DNA of 39,317 nt from Fredricksoniimonas sp964643325 (GTDB lineage Bacteria > Omnitrophota > Gorgyraeia > Zapsychrales > Fredricksoniimonadaceae), in NCBI GenBank assembly GCA_964643325.1, contig CAZXSE010000012.1, positions 1 through 39,317 on the forward strand, written 5' to 3'. The translations under genes and the position numbers were made by a program. Shown here piece by piece: positions 7,254-15,677 of the stretch. The notes under the pieces were generated by a model, which saw only the letters and a list, made by a program, of their open reading frames with translations, made no database searches and was not told where the DNA came from. Each line of letters begins with the position of its first letter. The first letter of the stretch is position 1.

Positions 7254-8558
7254 ATGTGCTACGCCATTCCAGGACAGATCAAGGCTTTTGATGGTAAATT
7301 CGCTCTCGTTGATTATTTTGGCGAAGAGAAAAGGGCTGTCAATGAGCTTGCGGACCTCCTCGTCGGAGATTATGTTTACGCGCAGGGAGGGTTTGTCATT
7401 ACACGGGTGAGCGCCGCTGAGGCCCAGGCAACCCTGGCCACATGGAAAGATCTCTTTTTTGAATTGCAGGCGATCGACAAGAAGAATGGCGATATCTCTC
7501 CCTGGAGCGGCAAGAAATACACCCGCATCCGCGATATCATGGACCTTTGGCGCGCGGGCGCAAAGATCGGGCATGATGATATCTGCTATCTGCTGAGCAT
7601 CACGTCCGCGGGCGAGAGGGAATTCCTTTTTAATGCAGCCAATCATTTGCGGCAGGAACATCACAAGAATTCCTGCTGCGTCCACGGGATCGTCGAGATA
7701 TCCAATTCCTGCGCGCAAAATTGCCAGTATTGCGGCATTGGCTCTTTTAACAAAGGGCTGGCGCGTTACCGGATGAGCCGCGAGGAGATCCTTGAGGCTG
7801 TTCGTTCGGCCGTCGAGGATTACGGGTTCAAAGCCTTGGTCCTTCAGAGCGGGGAAGACCCGGGCCGATCTATTGCGGACCTTGTTGAGATCGTAGCTGA
7901 GATCAAGCGGCATTTTGGCGTCCTTGTTTTTATCAGCTTCGGTGAGATCGGGGTAGAAAACCTTGAGCGGCTCTACACGGCAGGCGCGCGCGGCCTGTTA
8001 ATGCGTTTCGAAACATCTAACCGTGATCTATATGCAAAACTTCATCCCGGAAGCTCTCTTGATGAAAGGCTTGCTCATATCCGCAAGGCCAATGAACTTG
8101 GGTATCTGATCGTGACCGGGTCTTTGCTTGGGTTGCCGGGACAGACGATCGATGATGTGGCGCGCGACATCGAATTGGCGGGTGAGTTGAACGTTGAAAT
8201 GCTCAGCATGGGGCCTTTTATCCCGCATCCGGCAACGCCGCTGGCAAATGCCTCTGCCGTATCCGTCGATGCAGTGACACAGGCGCTTGCTACGGCACGG
8301 TTCGCTCTCGGGCATGACGTAAAGATACTTGTGACAACAGGCTTCGAGACCTTAAGCCCCGAGGCGCGCCAGAAGGGCTTGATGGCAGGAGCAAATTCCG
8401 TGATGCTCAATGTTACGCCTGTTGATAAAAGAGCTCTTTATGAGATCTATCCCGGGCGGGCCCATCAGAATGATACCATTGCCGACCAGATCCAGGGGAC
8501 CATTGAGATGCTGCAAGGCCTGGGCCGGGCTCCGACGGATCTTAGTGTGCGGTCTTGA
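7254..8558 (+). CDS. HypC-HydE-type radical SAM fusion, putative hydrogenase maturase
   Basis: A 434-residue fusion. Residues 1-75 form a HypC-like domain: it begins MCYAIPGQI, where Cys2 is the HypC ligand for the Fe(CN)2CO unit, and has GDYVYAQGGFVITRV, like the GDYVLVHVGFA segment of HypC. The rest resembles HydE, the radical SAM enzyme of [FeFe]-hydrogenase maturation: cluster motif CAQNCQYC (Cys153, 157, 160), LVLQSGEDPG, GSLLGLPGQTIDD, GPFIPHPATPLAN and YPGR. I chose 7254 over the upstream in-frame start at 7140 because the HypC Cys must follow the initiator Met. It follows echF by 19 nt, so a role in building the Ech NiFe site is likely. No hydF, hydG or [FeFe] hydrogenase is in the window. 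The domain calls are strong; the function is inferred. Confidence 0.88.
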   Translation: MCYAIPGQIKAFDGKFALVDYFGEEKRAVNELADLLVGDYVYAQGGFVITRVSAAEAQATLATWKDLFFELQAIDKKNGDISPWSGKKYTRIRDIMDLWRAGAKIGHDDICYLLSITSAGEREFLFNAANHLRQEHHKNSCCVHGIVEISNSCAQNCQYCGIGSFNKGLARYRMSREEILEAVRSAVEDYGFKALVLQSGEDPGRSIADLVEIVAEIKRHFGVLVFISFGEIGVENLERLYTAGARGLLMRFETSNRDLYAKLHPGSSLDERLAHIRKANELGYLIVTGSLLGLPGQTIDDVARDIELAGELNVEMLSMGPFIPHPATPLANASAVSVDAVTQALATARFALGHDVKILVTTGFETLSPEARQKGLMAGANSVMLNVTPVDKRALYEIYPGRAHQNDTIADQIQGTIEMLQGLGRAPTDLSVRS

Positions 8559-9753
8559 TCAGGGATTGATACAGCGCGTAGGTCTTTTGCGTGATCGCCG
8601 GCCAGCTGAAATGATCAACAGCGCGCCCTCTTCCGGCTTGCCCCATCCTGTGGCGGCGGGTCTTATCTTTCATCAGAAGATTCACCTTTGCGGCAAAATC
8701 TTTCTCGAACTTCTCCGGTGAGACCGGCTCGAAAGAGCCTGTTTTGCGCTGCTTGACCGGCACCAGAAGCCCCGTCTTCTCATCATCAACAACTTCCTTG
8801 ATCCCGCCGACAGCGCTGGCCACGACCGGTGTTTCGCAGGACATTGCCTCCAGATTGATGATCCCGAAGGGTTCGTAGATCGACGGGCAGCAGAAGAGCG
8901 CGGCATGCGAATAGAGCGCGATCTTGGTGGGGACGTCGACCATTTCCTGTATCCAGATGACATCCTGGCGCAACTGCTGCATCTCGGCCACATGGGCGCG
9001 CATCTCGGCAACGATCTGGGGCGTATCGGGCGCTCCGGCGCAAAGCACGACCTGAAAGTCCGGCGCCATGTGCTTGATGGCATTGACAAGATGGATGATG
9101 CCTTTTTGGCGCGTCATGCGCCCGACAAAAAGGATATAAGGTTTTTCAAGGTCGATGCCCAGAGCACTCACGCGGCCCGGATCATCAACATGATGGTACT
9201 CATTAAGATCAATGCCATTATGAATGACGTGGATCTTGTCCGGATCCACTTTGTAGAACTTAAGGATATCTTTCTTTGTTTCATGAGAGACGGCGATCAC
9301 GGCGTCAGCCATCTCGATCGCGGTTTTCTCGACCCAGCAGCTGAAGTTGTAACCGCCGCCGAGCTGCTCGCGCTTCCAGGGGCGCAGAGGTTCCAGGGAA
9401 TGCGTTGTGACGACGAGCGGTATCCCGTAGTTGATCTTGGCCGCGATCCCGCCAAAATGGGAATACCAGGTGTGGCAATGGACAATGTCCGCGTCAATGC
9501 CTGCGGTGTTGAAATCGACACCGCGCTGGATCGCCCCGAACACGGAACGCAGCATCTTGGGCGCCTTGTAGCGGTCAACATCCAGAGGGAACCCGGTGAC
9601 GGAAAGGTCGCCGGCGTTCAGCCGCTGATCGCCAAAACAGCGGACATCAACAGAGCAGAGTTTTGCCAATTCACGACTGAGGTAGTCCACATGGATGCCG
9701 GCGCCGCCGTAAATAGCAGGAGGGTATTCGTTCGTCAGAAGAAGGACTTTCAC
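8542..9753 (-). CDS. glgM: GT4 glycosyltransferase, ADP-glucose-dependent GlgM/GlgA type
   Basis: A GT-B glycosyltransferase of family GT4, 403 residues from the GTG at 9753; an ATG at 9774 adds 7 residues. N-terminal motif LLLTNEYPPAIYGGAGIHV, then HCHTWYSHFGG, HNGIDLNEY, FVGRMTRQKG and the EPFGIINLE retaining-enzyme motif are visible. These match the actinobacterial-type glycogen synthase group, now known to include GlgM, which makes maltose-1-phosphate from ADP-glucose and glucose-1-phosphate. The divergently placed glgE uses that product, which favours GlgM over plain glycogen synthase. GAGG lies 4 nt before the GTG. Its 3' end overlaps the HypC-HydE gene by 17 nt in convergent orientation. 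Confidence 0.85.
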   Translation of the reverse strand: MKVLLLTNEYPPAIYGGAGIHVDYLSRELAKLCSVDVRCFGDQRLNAGDLSVTGFPLDVDRYKAPKMLRSVFGAIQRGVDFNTAGIDADIVHCHTWYSHFGGIAAKINYGIPLVVTTHSLEPLRPWKREQLGGGYNFSCWVEKTAIEMADAVIAVSHETKKDILKFYKVDPDKIHVIHNGIDLNEYHHVDDPGRVSALGIDLEKPYILFVGRMTRQKGIIHLVNAIKHMAPDFQVVLCAGAPDTPQIVAEMRAHVAEMQQLRQDVIWIQEMVDVPTKIALYSHAALFCCPSIYEPFGIINLEAMSCETPVVASAVGGIKEVVDDEKTGLLVPVKQRKTGSFEPVSPEKFEKDFAAKVNLLMKDKTRRHRMGQAGRGRAVDHFSWPAITQKTYALYQSLIKTAH

Positions 9754-9879
9754 GGCACCTCGACGGGGTTGCATGGCTGCGCAGTTACGGCCTACTAAAG
9801 ATAATATTACTGAAAGCAGGGGAATAAGCAAGACGAAGTTCATAAACTTGTCATTCCAAAACACGGCTTGCGATGTTAA

Positions 9880-9885
9880 GATAAT
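9880..9885 (+). promoter_or_regulatory. candidate -10 box for glgE
   Basis: GATAAT lies 7 nt before the likely glgE start (9893). No -35 box at 16-18 nt is convincing. Transcripts from here would begin at or just before the ATG. Confidence 0.3.
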
Positions 9886-9892
9886 CCTTAAT

Positions 9893-11914
9893 ATGAAATG
9901 GCTTGATCAAATATGGCCTGCTTCGGCAGGCGAGAAAGCGCAAAAGGCACCTCAAGGATGCCCTTTGCCGGCGTCCGCCGCGAGGATCATTATTGAGAAC
10001 GTGTCCCCCCGGATCGATGGCGGGGCTTTTCCCGTTAAACGGATCGTTGGTGAGAGGGTCACTGTCCGCGCGGATGTCTTTGCCGACGGGCATGACGAAG
10101 TAAGGGCCGATCTTCTTTACCGTCAAAGCAATGAGGCGTCATGGCGCGTTATTGCCATGAATGATCTGGGCAATGATGCCTGGGAAGCGAGCTTCATCGT
10201 TAATTCCCGGCAGGACCATCTTTATACGGTCCGTGGCCGCATTTGCGAATTCTCCTGCTGGTGTCATGACCTTAAAAAGAAGGCGGATGCCGGAACGGAT
10301 GTTGCGGTCGATCTGCGCATCGGGAGCGCTCTGGTCAAGAGCGCGGCCGGGCGCGCCACAGGCCCCGCGGCAAAGAAAATGCTTTCCTGGTCGGAAGAAC
10401 TTGCCGCACCCAAGGATAAGGCAGCGGCCCTCAAGCTGGCATTAAGCGACGAATTCTATACGACAGTGGCGGGATATCCCGACCTTACCAGGAGTGTTGT
10501 TCATCCCGGAGAATTGCGCGTTGTTGTGGACCGCGAAAGGGCTGCCTTCAGCAGCTGGTACGAGTTCTTTCCGCGCTCATGGGGCGCCAAGCCCGGCGTC
10601 CATGGGACATTCAAGGAATGCGCGAACATATTACCTGAGATCGCGCGCATGGGATTTGATGTTGTTTATTTGCCGCCGATCCATCCCATCGGAAAGGCTT
10701 TTCGTAAGGGCAGGAATAACGCGACCCGGGCCACGGATGACGATCCTGGATCACCCTGGGCCATCGGTTCCGCCGAAGGCGGGCACAAGAGCATCGATCC
10801 CCGCCTGGGGACGATGGGTGACTTTACCGCCTTTGTGAAGAAAGCCCGTGAGCTTGGCATTGAAGTTGCGCTGGATATCGCGTTCCAATGTTCACCGGAC
10901 CATCCTTACCTTAAAGAACACCCGGCCTGGTTCAAGTGGCGCCCCGACGGGACGGTGCAATATGCTGAAAATCCTCCCAAGAAATACGAGGATATTGTCC
11001 CGTTCAATTACGACACGACCGACCGCCAGGCGCTCTGGGACGAATTAAAGAGCATCTTTCTTTTCTGGGCGGGGAAGGGCGTTACGATCTTCCGCGTGGA
11101 CAATCCGCACACCAAGCCTTTTCTTTTCTGGGACTGGGTCATCGCCGAGGTCAAGAAAGAATATCCTGACGCCATCTTTCTTGCGGAAGCATTTACACGC
11201 CCGAAGATCATGTACCGCCTGGCCAAAGGCGGGTTCACCCAATCCTATACATATTTCACATGGCGCAGCACCAAACAGGAATTTCAGGAATATCTGACCG
11301 AGTTGACCCAAACAGATGTTGCAGAATTCTTTCGCCCGAATTTCTGGCCCAATACACCTGATATCCTTGCAGGGCATCTTCAAGGGGCGGAAAGGAATGT
11401 CTTTATCATACGGGCTTTCCTGGCCGCGACGCTTTCGTCGAACTTCGGGGTTTACGGCCCGGCATTCGAGCTTTGCGTTAACACGCCTTTGCCCGGCAAA
11501 GAAGAGTACATTGATTCTGAGAAATATGAGATCAAGGCGTGGAACTGGGAGAAGCCGGGGCATATCAAGGATGTTCTTGCCGCGCTCAATAAAGCGCGCC
11601 GCCAGGATCCGGCCTTGCAGGCAACACGCAATATCCGCTTTTGCGAGATCAATAACGACCAGCTCCTGGCGTATGTCAAGACATCGCAGGACGGTTCCAA
11701 TATTATTGTGGTGATCGTCAATCTTGATGTTCACCGCAAGCAGGGCGGCATGCTCACGATCCCGCTACAGGAGATCGGCCTGCAGAATGACCGCCGTTAC
11801 ACGGCGCAGGATGTGCTCAGCGGCGAAAAATTCGCCTGGCACGGCCCCAGGAACCATATCGAACTTTCCCCGGACAAAGCGGTCGCGCATATCATCAGGA
11901 TCACGGCTGCATGA
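9893..11914 (+). CDS. glgE: alpha-1,4-glucan:maltose-1-phosphate maltosyltransferase GlgE
   Basis: A 673-residue GH13_3 enzyme that transfers maltosyl units from maltose-1-phosphate to alpha-glucan. The N-terminal domain begins RIIIENVSPRIDGGAFPVKR, typical of GlgE (DUF3416). The barrel shows DVVYLPPIHPIGKAFRKG, FRVDNPHTK with the nucleophile Asp403, LAEAF with acid/base Glu432, and NFWPNTPDIL. The start at 9893 (MKWLDQIW) is preferred over 9773, which would add 40 unlike residues. It is divergent from glgM with about 140 bp between them, and its stop overlaps the next gene (ATGA). Together the two genes give a GlgM-GlgE storage-glucan route; no branching enzyme is in the window. Confidence 0.93.
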   Translation: MKWLDQIWPASAGEKAQKAPQGCPLPASAARIIIENVSPRIDGGAFPVKRIVGERVTVRADVFADGHDEVRADLLYRQSNEASWRVIAMNDLGNDAWEASFIVNSRQDHLYTVRGRICEFSCWCHDLKKKADAGTDVAVDLRIGSALVKSAAGRATGPAAKKMLSWSEELAAPKDKAAALKLALSDEFYTTVAGYPDLTRSVVHPGELRVVVDRERAAFSSWYEFFPRSWGAKPGVHGTFKECANILPEIARMGFDVVYLPPIHPIGKAFRKGRNNATRATDDDPGSPWAIGSAEGGHKSIDPRLGTMGDFTAFVKKARELGIEVALDIAFQCSPDHPYLKEHPAWFKWRPDGTVQYAENPPKKYEDIVPFNYDTTDRQALWDELKSIFLFWAGKGVTIFRVDNPHTKPFLFWDWVIAEVKKEYPDAIFLAEAFTRPKIMYRLAKGGFTQSYTYFTWRSTKQEFQEYLTELTQTDVAEFFRPNFWPNTPDILAGHLQGAERNVFIIRAFLAATLSSNFGVYGPAFELCVNTPLPGKEEYIDSEKYEIKAWNWEKPGHIKDVLAALNKARRQDPALQATRNIRFCEINNDQLLAYVKTSQDGSNIIVVIVNLDVHRKQGGMLTIPLQEIGLQNDRRYTAQDVLSGEKFAWHGPRNHIELSPDKAVAHIIRITAA

Positions 11915-13020
11915 AGATCATTGGTGTTATTTGCGCGGCGTTTCTTTTATTCCCTGCGGCCTGTCATGCCCAACAGCTCACGGAACGCGGCCTTTTTGTA
12001 AGCGTGATCGAAAAAGAACAGGTCCTTGCCGGTAAAGCGAATATTGAGCGCCTTATTAACTATGCCGCAAAAGCGCGCATCAAGACCCTGTTCGTTCAGG
12101 TCTATCGCGCTAATATGGCCTGGTTCCCGTCAACAACAGCAGACCGCTCTCCGTATGACAAAGCTCTTAAGGCCGTCGGGGAAGACCCGTTCGCCTTGCT
12201 GATCAAGAAGGCCCATGCCAAAGGCATCGAGGTACATGCCTGGCTCAATCTTTTAAGTTTGAGCAAGAATATACAGGCCCCGATCCTGAAGGAGTACGGC
12301 CCCCAGATCCTGACGCGGAATATTGCACCCAAGAAGGCGCTTGAGGACTACGCGATCGATTCGCAGTATTTCCTCGAGCCGGGCGATCCTCGCGTGCAAA
12401 AGGAGCTGGAGACCGTTATCGGGGACATTTTGACGGCTTATCCGGACCTTGACGGGATCCAGTTCGATTATATCCGTTATCCGGACGCGCATCCTTTTTA
12501 CGGGCACACGCCGGTCAATATCAGCAATTTTAAGAAAGCCACCAAGGCCAAGGCTGTCCGTGATGACGATCTTTCATGGAAAGACTGGAAGCGTTCCCGG
12601 GTGACGGCTTTGTTACAAGCGCTGGTCAAGAAGGTCCGCTCGATCAATAGCAAGGTCCATATCTCGACGACAGGCTGCATGTCCTATTCCCGCGCGCGGG
12701 AAGAGGCGTTCCAGGACTGGGCGGTATGGCTGGAACAGGGGCTCGCGGAGTTCGTGACCGTGATGAGTTACCCCGATAACATGCCTGAATTCAAAAAGAA
12801 CATCACGGATTCCAGAAAAAGGTCCGCTGACTTTAAGAAGATCAATATCGGCGTTGGCGCCTACAAATTCATTAAGGACCCGGAAACTTTCATACAACAG
12901 TTCGAGTTCTGCGAAGAGGCCGGCCCGGGGCAATGCGTCGTCTTCTATTACGGGAGCCTCAACGAGAACAAGGACATGCTCGAGTACTTAACACAGCCTC
13001 TACGGCCAAAGGAGCTTTGA
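11911..13020 (+). CDS. secreted GHL10-type (DUF187) glycoside hydrolase-like protein
   Basis: A 369-residue protein with a clear signal peptide (MKIIGVICAAFLLFPAACHA, cleavage near residue 20). The body is a TIM-barrel-like sequence of the GHL10/DUF187 family: IERLINYAAKARIKTLFVQVY, KAHAKGIEVHAWLNL, DLDGIQFDYIRYP, and WLEQGLAEFVTVMSYPD. The DGIQFDYIRYP strand holds the likely acidic residues. Related bacterial proteins are envelope-associated and thought to act on glycans; the substrate is unknown. It overlaps glgE by 4 nt, so it is co-transcribed with it, although GlgE works in the cytoplasm and this protein is exported. Confidence 0.83.
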   Translation: MKIIGVICAAFLLFPAACHAQQLTERGLFVSVIEKEQVLAGKANIERLINYAAKARIKTLFVQVYRANMAWFPSTTADRSPYDKALKAVGEDPFALLIKKAHAKGIEVHAWLNLLSLSKNIQAPILKEYGPQILTRNIAPKKALEDYAIDSQYFLEPGDPRVQKELETVIGDILTAYPDLDGIQFDYIRYPDAHPFYGHTPVNISNFKKATKAKAVRDDDLSWKDWKRSRVTALLQALVKKVRSINSKVHISTTGCMSYSRAREEAFQDWAVWLEQGLAEFVTVMSYPDNMPEFKKNITDSRKRSADFKKINIGVGAYKFIKDPETFIQQFEFCEEAGPGQCVVFYYGSLNENKDMLEYLTQPLRPKEL

Positions 13021-13023
13021 TCC

Positions 13024-13425
13024 ATGCAGATCGAGACTTTTACCTTGTGCGACGCCGCGACGAGCGAGAATGGCAAATTGAACATCCTCGGGTCTTTTGA
13101 CACGATATGGGCCCGTAAATTCCCGATCATTTATCCTCACTGCGCAGTCGCGGTAAAGCTGCGGTTCCAAGCGATCGAAGCGGGAGAACATTCCCTGGCG
13201 GTCCGTTTCATCAACGAGGACGGCCAGAATATCCTGCCGCCGGCCAACGGGTCATTCACCGTCAGCATGCCCGAAGGGCAGCGTTCCGCATCCACGGACA
13301 TTGTGCTTAATATCCAGTCATTGAACCTGGCCAAGCCGGGTGAGTGCGCGCTTGACCTGGCTGTTGACGGCCAGAGCAGGATATCCGTGCCTCTTTTTGT
13401 CCGTGAAGCGCCCAAGACGCCCTAG
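13024..13425 (+). CDS. DUF6941-like protein of unknown function
   Basis: A 133-residue soluble, beta-rich protein. Its N-terminus (MQIETFTLCDAATSENGKLNILGSFDTIWA) is the hallmark of a small conserved family I recall as DUF6941; the motif is shown only in part elsewhere. No catalytic residues or cofactor sites are evident. It starts 3 nt after the GHL10-type gene and closes the glgE operon. Function is not known. Confidence 0.7.
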   Translation: MQIETFTLCDAATSENGKLNILGSFDTIWARKFPIIYPHCAVAVKLRFQAIEAGEHSLAVRFINEDGQNILPPANGSFTVSMPEGQRSASTDIVLNIQSLNLAKPGECALDLAVDGQSRISVPLFVREAPKTP

Positions 13426-13439
13426 CAGTATTTTCCTTC

Positions 13440-13467
13440 TTGCGTGTTTAAAACTCCTCGGTATAAT
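13440..13467 (+). promoter_or_regulatory. sigma70-type promoter of ior operon
   Basis: TTGCGT (13440-13445), a 16-nt spacer and a perfect TATAAT (13462-13467). The -10 ends 9 nt before the iorA ATG at 13477, leaving at most a 2-4 nt leader. This supports the 13477 start over the 13444 alternative, which lies upstream of the transcription start. Confidence 0.6.
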
Positions 13468-13476
13468 CCTTCCTAT

Positions 13477-15189
13477 ATGAATAATACCAATATTAAGTTC
13501 TTATCCGGTGATGAAGCGCTTGCCCAGGGGGCTTTTGAAGCGGGCCTTGGGTTCGCCGCTGCCTATCCCGGCACACCTTCGACCGAGATCCTTGAATATC
13601 TTGCAAAATTCCCCGAGGTTGATGCCCAGTGGTCTGTGAACGAGAAGGTGGCCTACGAGGTCGCTTTTGGCGCTGCGGTCGCTGGCGTACGCTCGCTGTA
13701 CGCCTCCAAGCATGTCGGGTTCAATGTGGCCATGGACCCCTTGATGACATCGGCGTACATGGGCGTCAATGCGGGATTCGTCCTGGTCACGGCCGATGAT
13801 CCAGGATTGCACTCGTCGCAGAATGAGCAAGACAACCGCTGCATTGCAAAATTCGCCAAGATCCCTTTATTGGAGCCATCGAGCCCGGCGGAAGGCAAGG
13901 CATGCGCTTTATATGCCTTTAACTTAAGTGAACACTTTGACATTCCGGTCCTTATCCGCCTGACCACGCGCATTGCCCACACGAAAGAGAATGTTGTCAT
14001 GGGCGAGAGGCAGGCGATCGCCCCTCGCGGATTTACGCCGGATGGGGCCAAATATGTCATGGTCCCGGGTAATGCGTTCCGCCGCCATATTGACCTTGAA
14101 CGAAGGCTGAGGGCTCTGAAAGAAGAAGCTGAAAAAAGCCCGCTCAATCACATAGAAATGCGCGATGTGTCTTTTGGCATCATTACCAGCGGGGTGTCTT
14201 ATCTTTACGCGAGGGAAATGTTCCCGCAGGCGTCCATCCTGAAGCTCGGGTTCTCTTATCCGTTCCCGGAGAAACTTATCCGGAAATTCGCCACGCAGGT
14301 CAAAGAACTTCTGGTGATCGAAGAATTGGAACCATTCCTCGAGGAGGAGGTGGCCAGGCTGGGTATTGCACATAAGGCCAAACACGCGAGCTTTCGCATT
14401 GGCGAACTCCGCCCCGAGAACATGCAGGCTGTTAAAGACGGAAAAGAGAATGTCTTTGAAGCGCCAACGACCAGAAAACCTGTCATGTGCCCGGGGTGTC
14501 CGCATCGCGGCGTGTACAGCGTCTTGAAGAAATTAAAACTTACTGTCACCGGTGATATCGGCTGTTACACGCTCGGCGCGCTGGCGCCGCTTAACGCGAT
14601 ACAAACATGCCTGTGCATGGGGGCAGGAGTCACCATGTTCGAGGGGTTCAGCAAGGCGCTGGGCAAGGGCGTTGTTGGTGTTATCGGCGACGGGACATTT
14701 GTCCATTCAGGCATCACGGGCTTGATCAATGCAGTGTATAATCACACCAAAGGCCTTATCATTATCCTGGATAATGCGACCACGGCCATGACCGGCACGC
14801 AACCGCATCCGGCCACGGGTACGACCATCAAGGGTGTTCCGACAAAGAAACTTATCCTGGAAGACCTGTGCCGCGCGTGCGGGGCAGACCATGTGGATAT
14901 TGTTTCCGCGTACGATACGGCCAAACTGGAAGAGATCATCAAGGAGCGGGCCGCGGCAGACGCGCTTTCCGTGCTGATCACAAGAACGCCATGCAAACTG
15001 ATCGACCGGGTCAAACACCCTCCGGTGCAGTTCATCGCCGAAAAATGCAAGAAATGCGGCCTGTGCCTGAACGTCGGATGCCCGGCGCTCACGAAAACCG
15101 CCGACGGGTTGATCAATATCGATAAGAATATTTGCGTAGGCTGTTATGTGTGTTCCTCTTATTGCAAATTCGGGGCTTTGATAAAATGA
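13477..15189 (+). CDS. iorA: indolepyruvate ferredoxin oxidoreductase alpha subunit
   Basis: A 570-residue thiamine diphosphate enzyme that oxidatively decarboxylates aryl pyruvates to aryl-acetyl-CoA and reduces ferredoxin. The N-terminal pyrimidine domain shows AAYPGTPSTE. The cofactor domain shows GDIGCYTLG and the GDGTFVHSG...N segment binding Mg-ThDP. Two C-terminal [4Fe-4S] motifs, CKKCGLCLNVGC and CVGCYVCSSYC, complete the IorA layout. It overlaps iorB in ATGA. The reduced ferredoxin produced could feed the Ech hydrogenase encoded upstream in this window. Confidence 0.95.
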   Translation: MNNTNIKFLSGDEALAQGAFEAGLGFAAAYPGTPSTEILEYLAKFPEVDAQWSVNEKVAYEVAFGAAVAGVRSLYASKHVGFNVAMDPLMTSAYMGVNAGFVLVTADDPGLHSSQNEQDNRCIAKFAKIPLLEPSSPAEGKACALYAFNLSEHFDIPVLIRLTTRIAHTKENVVMGERQAIAPRGFTPDGAKYVMVPGNAFRRHIDLERRLRALKEEAEKSPLNHIEMRDVSFGIITSGVSYLYAREMFPQASILKLGFSYPFPEKLIRKFATQVKELLVIEELEPFLEEEVARLGIAHKAKHASFRIGELRPENMQAVKDGKENVFEAPTTRKPVMCPGCPHRGVYSVLKKLKLTVTGDIGCYTLGALAPLNAIQTCLCMGAGVTMFEGFSKALGKGVVGVIGDGTFVHSGITGLINAVYNHTKGLIIILDNATTAMTGTQPHPATGTTIKGVPTKKLILEDLCRACGADHVDIVSAYDTAKLEEIIKERAAADALSVLITRTPCKLIDRVKHPPVQFIAEKCKKCGLCLNVGCPALTKTADGLINIDKNICVGCYVCSSYCKFGALIK

Positions 15190-15677
15190 CATCACCGGCC
15201 GCAACAACAAGCATTCTTTTTTGCGGGACAGGCGGGCAGGGCGTCCTGAAGGCTGCCGAGGTTTGCGGCTGGGCCGCGCTCTTTGCCGGGATGCATGCCA
15301 AGAAGTCGGAAGTTCATGGCATGGCCCAACGCGGCGGCTCTGTTGAATCGCACGTGCGCTTCGGGAAAGAAGTTTTCTCGCCGATCATCCCTAAAGGCAC
15401 GGCTGACATTCTTGTGCCGTTCCATTCAGGGGAAGAAGAACGGCTCAGGCCCTTCTTGTCGCCCGACGGAAAGAATCTCCTGCCATTCCTGGTAAAAGCT
15501 CACGAGAGCGGGGTGGCGGCGATGTTCCTGAACACTTATCTTTTGGGCGTACTTGCGGCGCATTTATCCCTGCCGCAGGAAGCCTGGCTTGCGGCGCTGG
15601 AACACGAATTCAAGACCAAAAAGCTAGATGAGAACAAGCAGATATTCTTTAACGGGTGGAAAGAGGTCCGGCCATGA
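15186..15677 (+). CDS. iorB: indolepyruvate ferredoxin oxidoreductase beta subunit
   Basis: A 163-residue gamma-domain-type subunit of the 2-oxoacid oxidoreductase family. The signature GTGGQGVLKAAE (about residues 14-25) and KKSEVHGMAQRGGSV follow the IorB pattern. The ATG at 15186 overlaps the iorA stop (ATGA); an upstream in-frame ATG at 15132 lies inside iorA and is not needed. Its own stop overlaps the paaK start (ATGA at 15674-15677), so expression is tightly coupled. At 163 residues it is a little shorter than many IorB proteins of about 190. Confidence 0.92.
   Translation: MTSPAATTSILFCGTGGQGVLKAAEVCGWAALFAGMHAKKSEVHGMAQRGGSVESHVRFGKEVFSPIIPKGTADILVPFHSGEEERLRPFLSPDGKNLLPFLVKAHESGVAAMFLNTYLLGVLAAHLSLPQEAWLAALEHEFKTKKLDENKQIFFNGWKEVRP

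Noticed and set aside
7254..8558. Plain biotin synthase or stand-alone HydE
   Set aside because: The N-terminal MCYAIPG with the GDYV segment is a HypC domain, and the core motifs (LQSGEDPG, GLPGQTIDD, GPFIPHP) fit HydE rather than BioB.
8905..9798. Long + strand open frame opposite glgM
   Set aside because: Composition typical of a shadow frame and full overlap with a well-supported glycosyltransferase.
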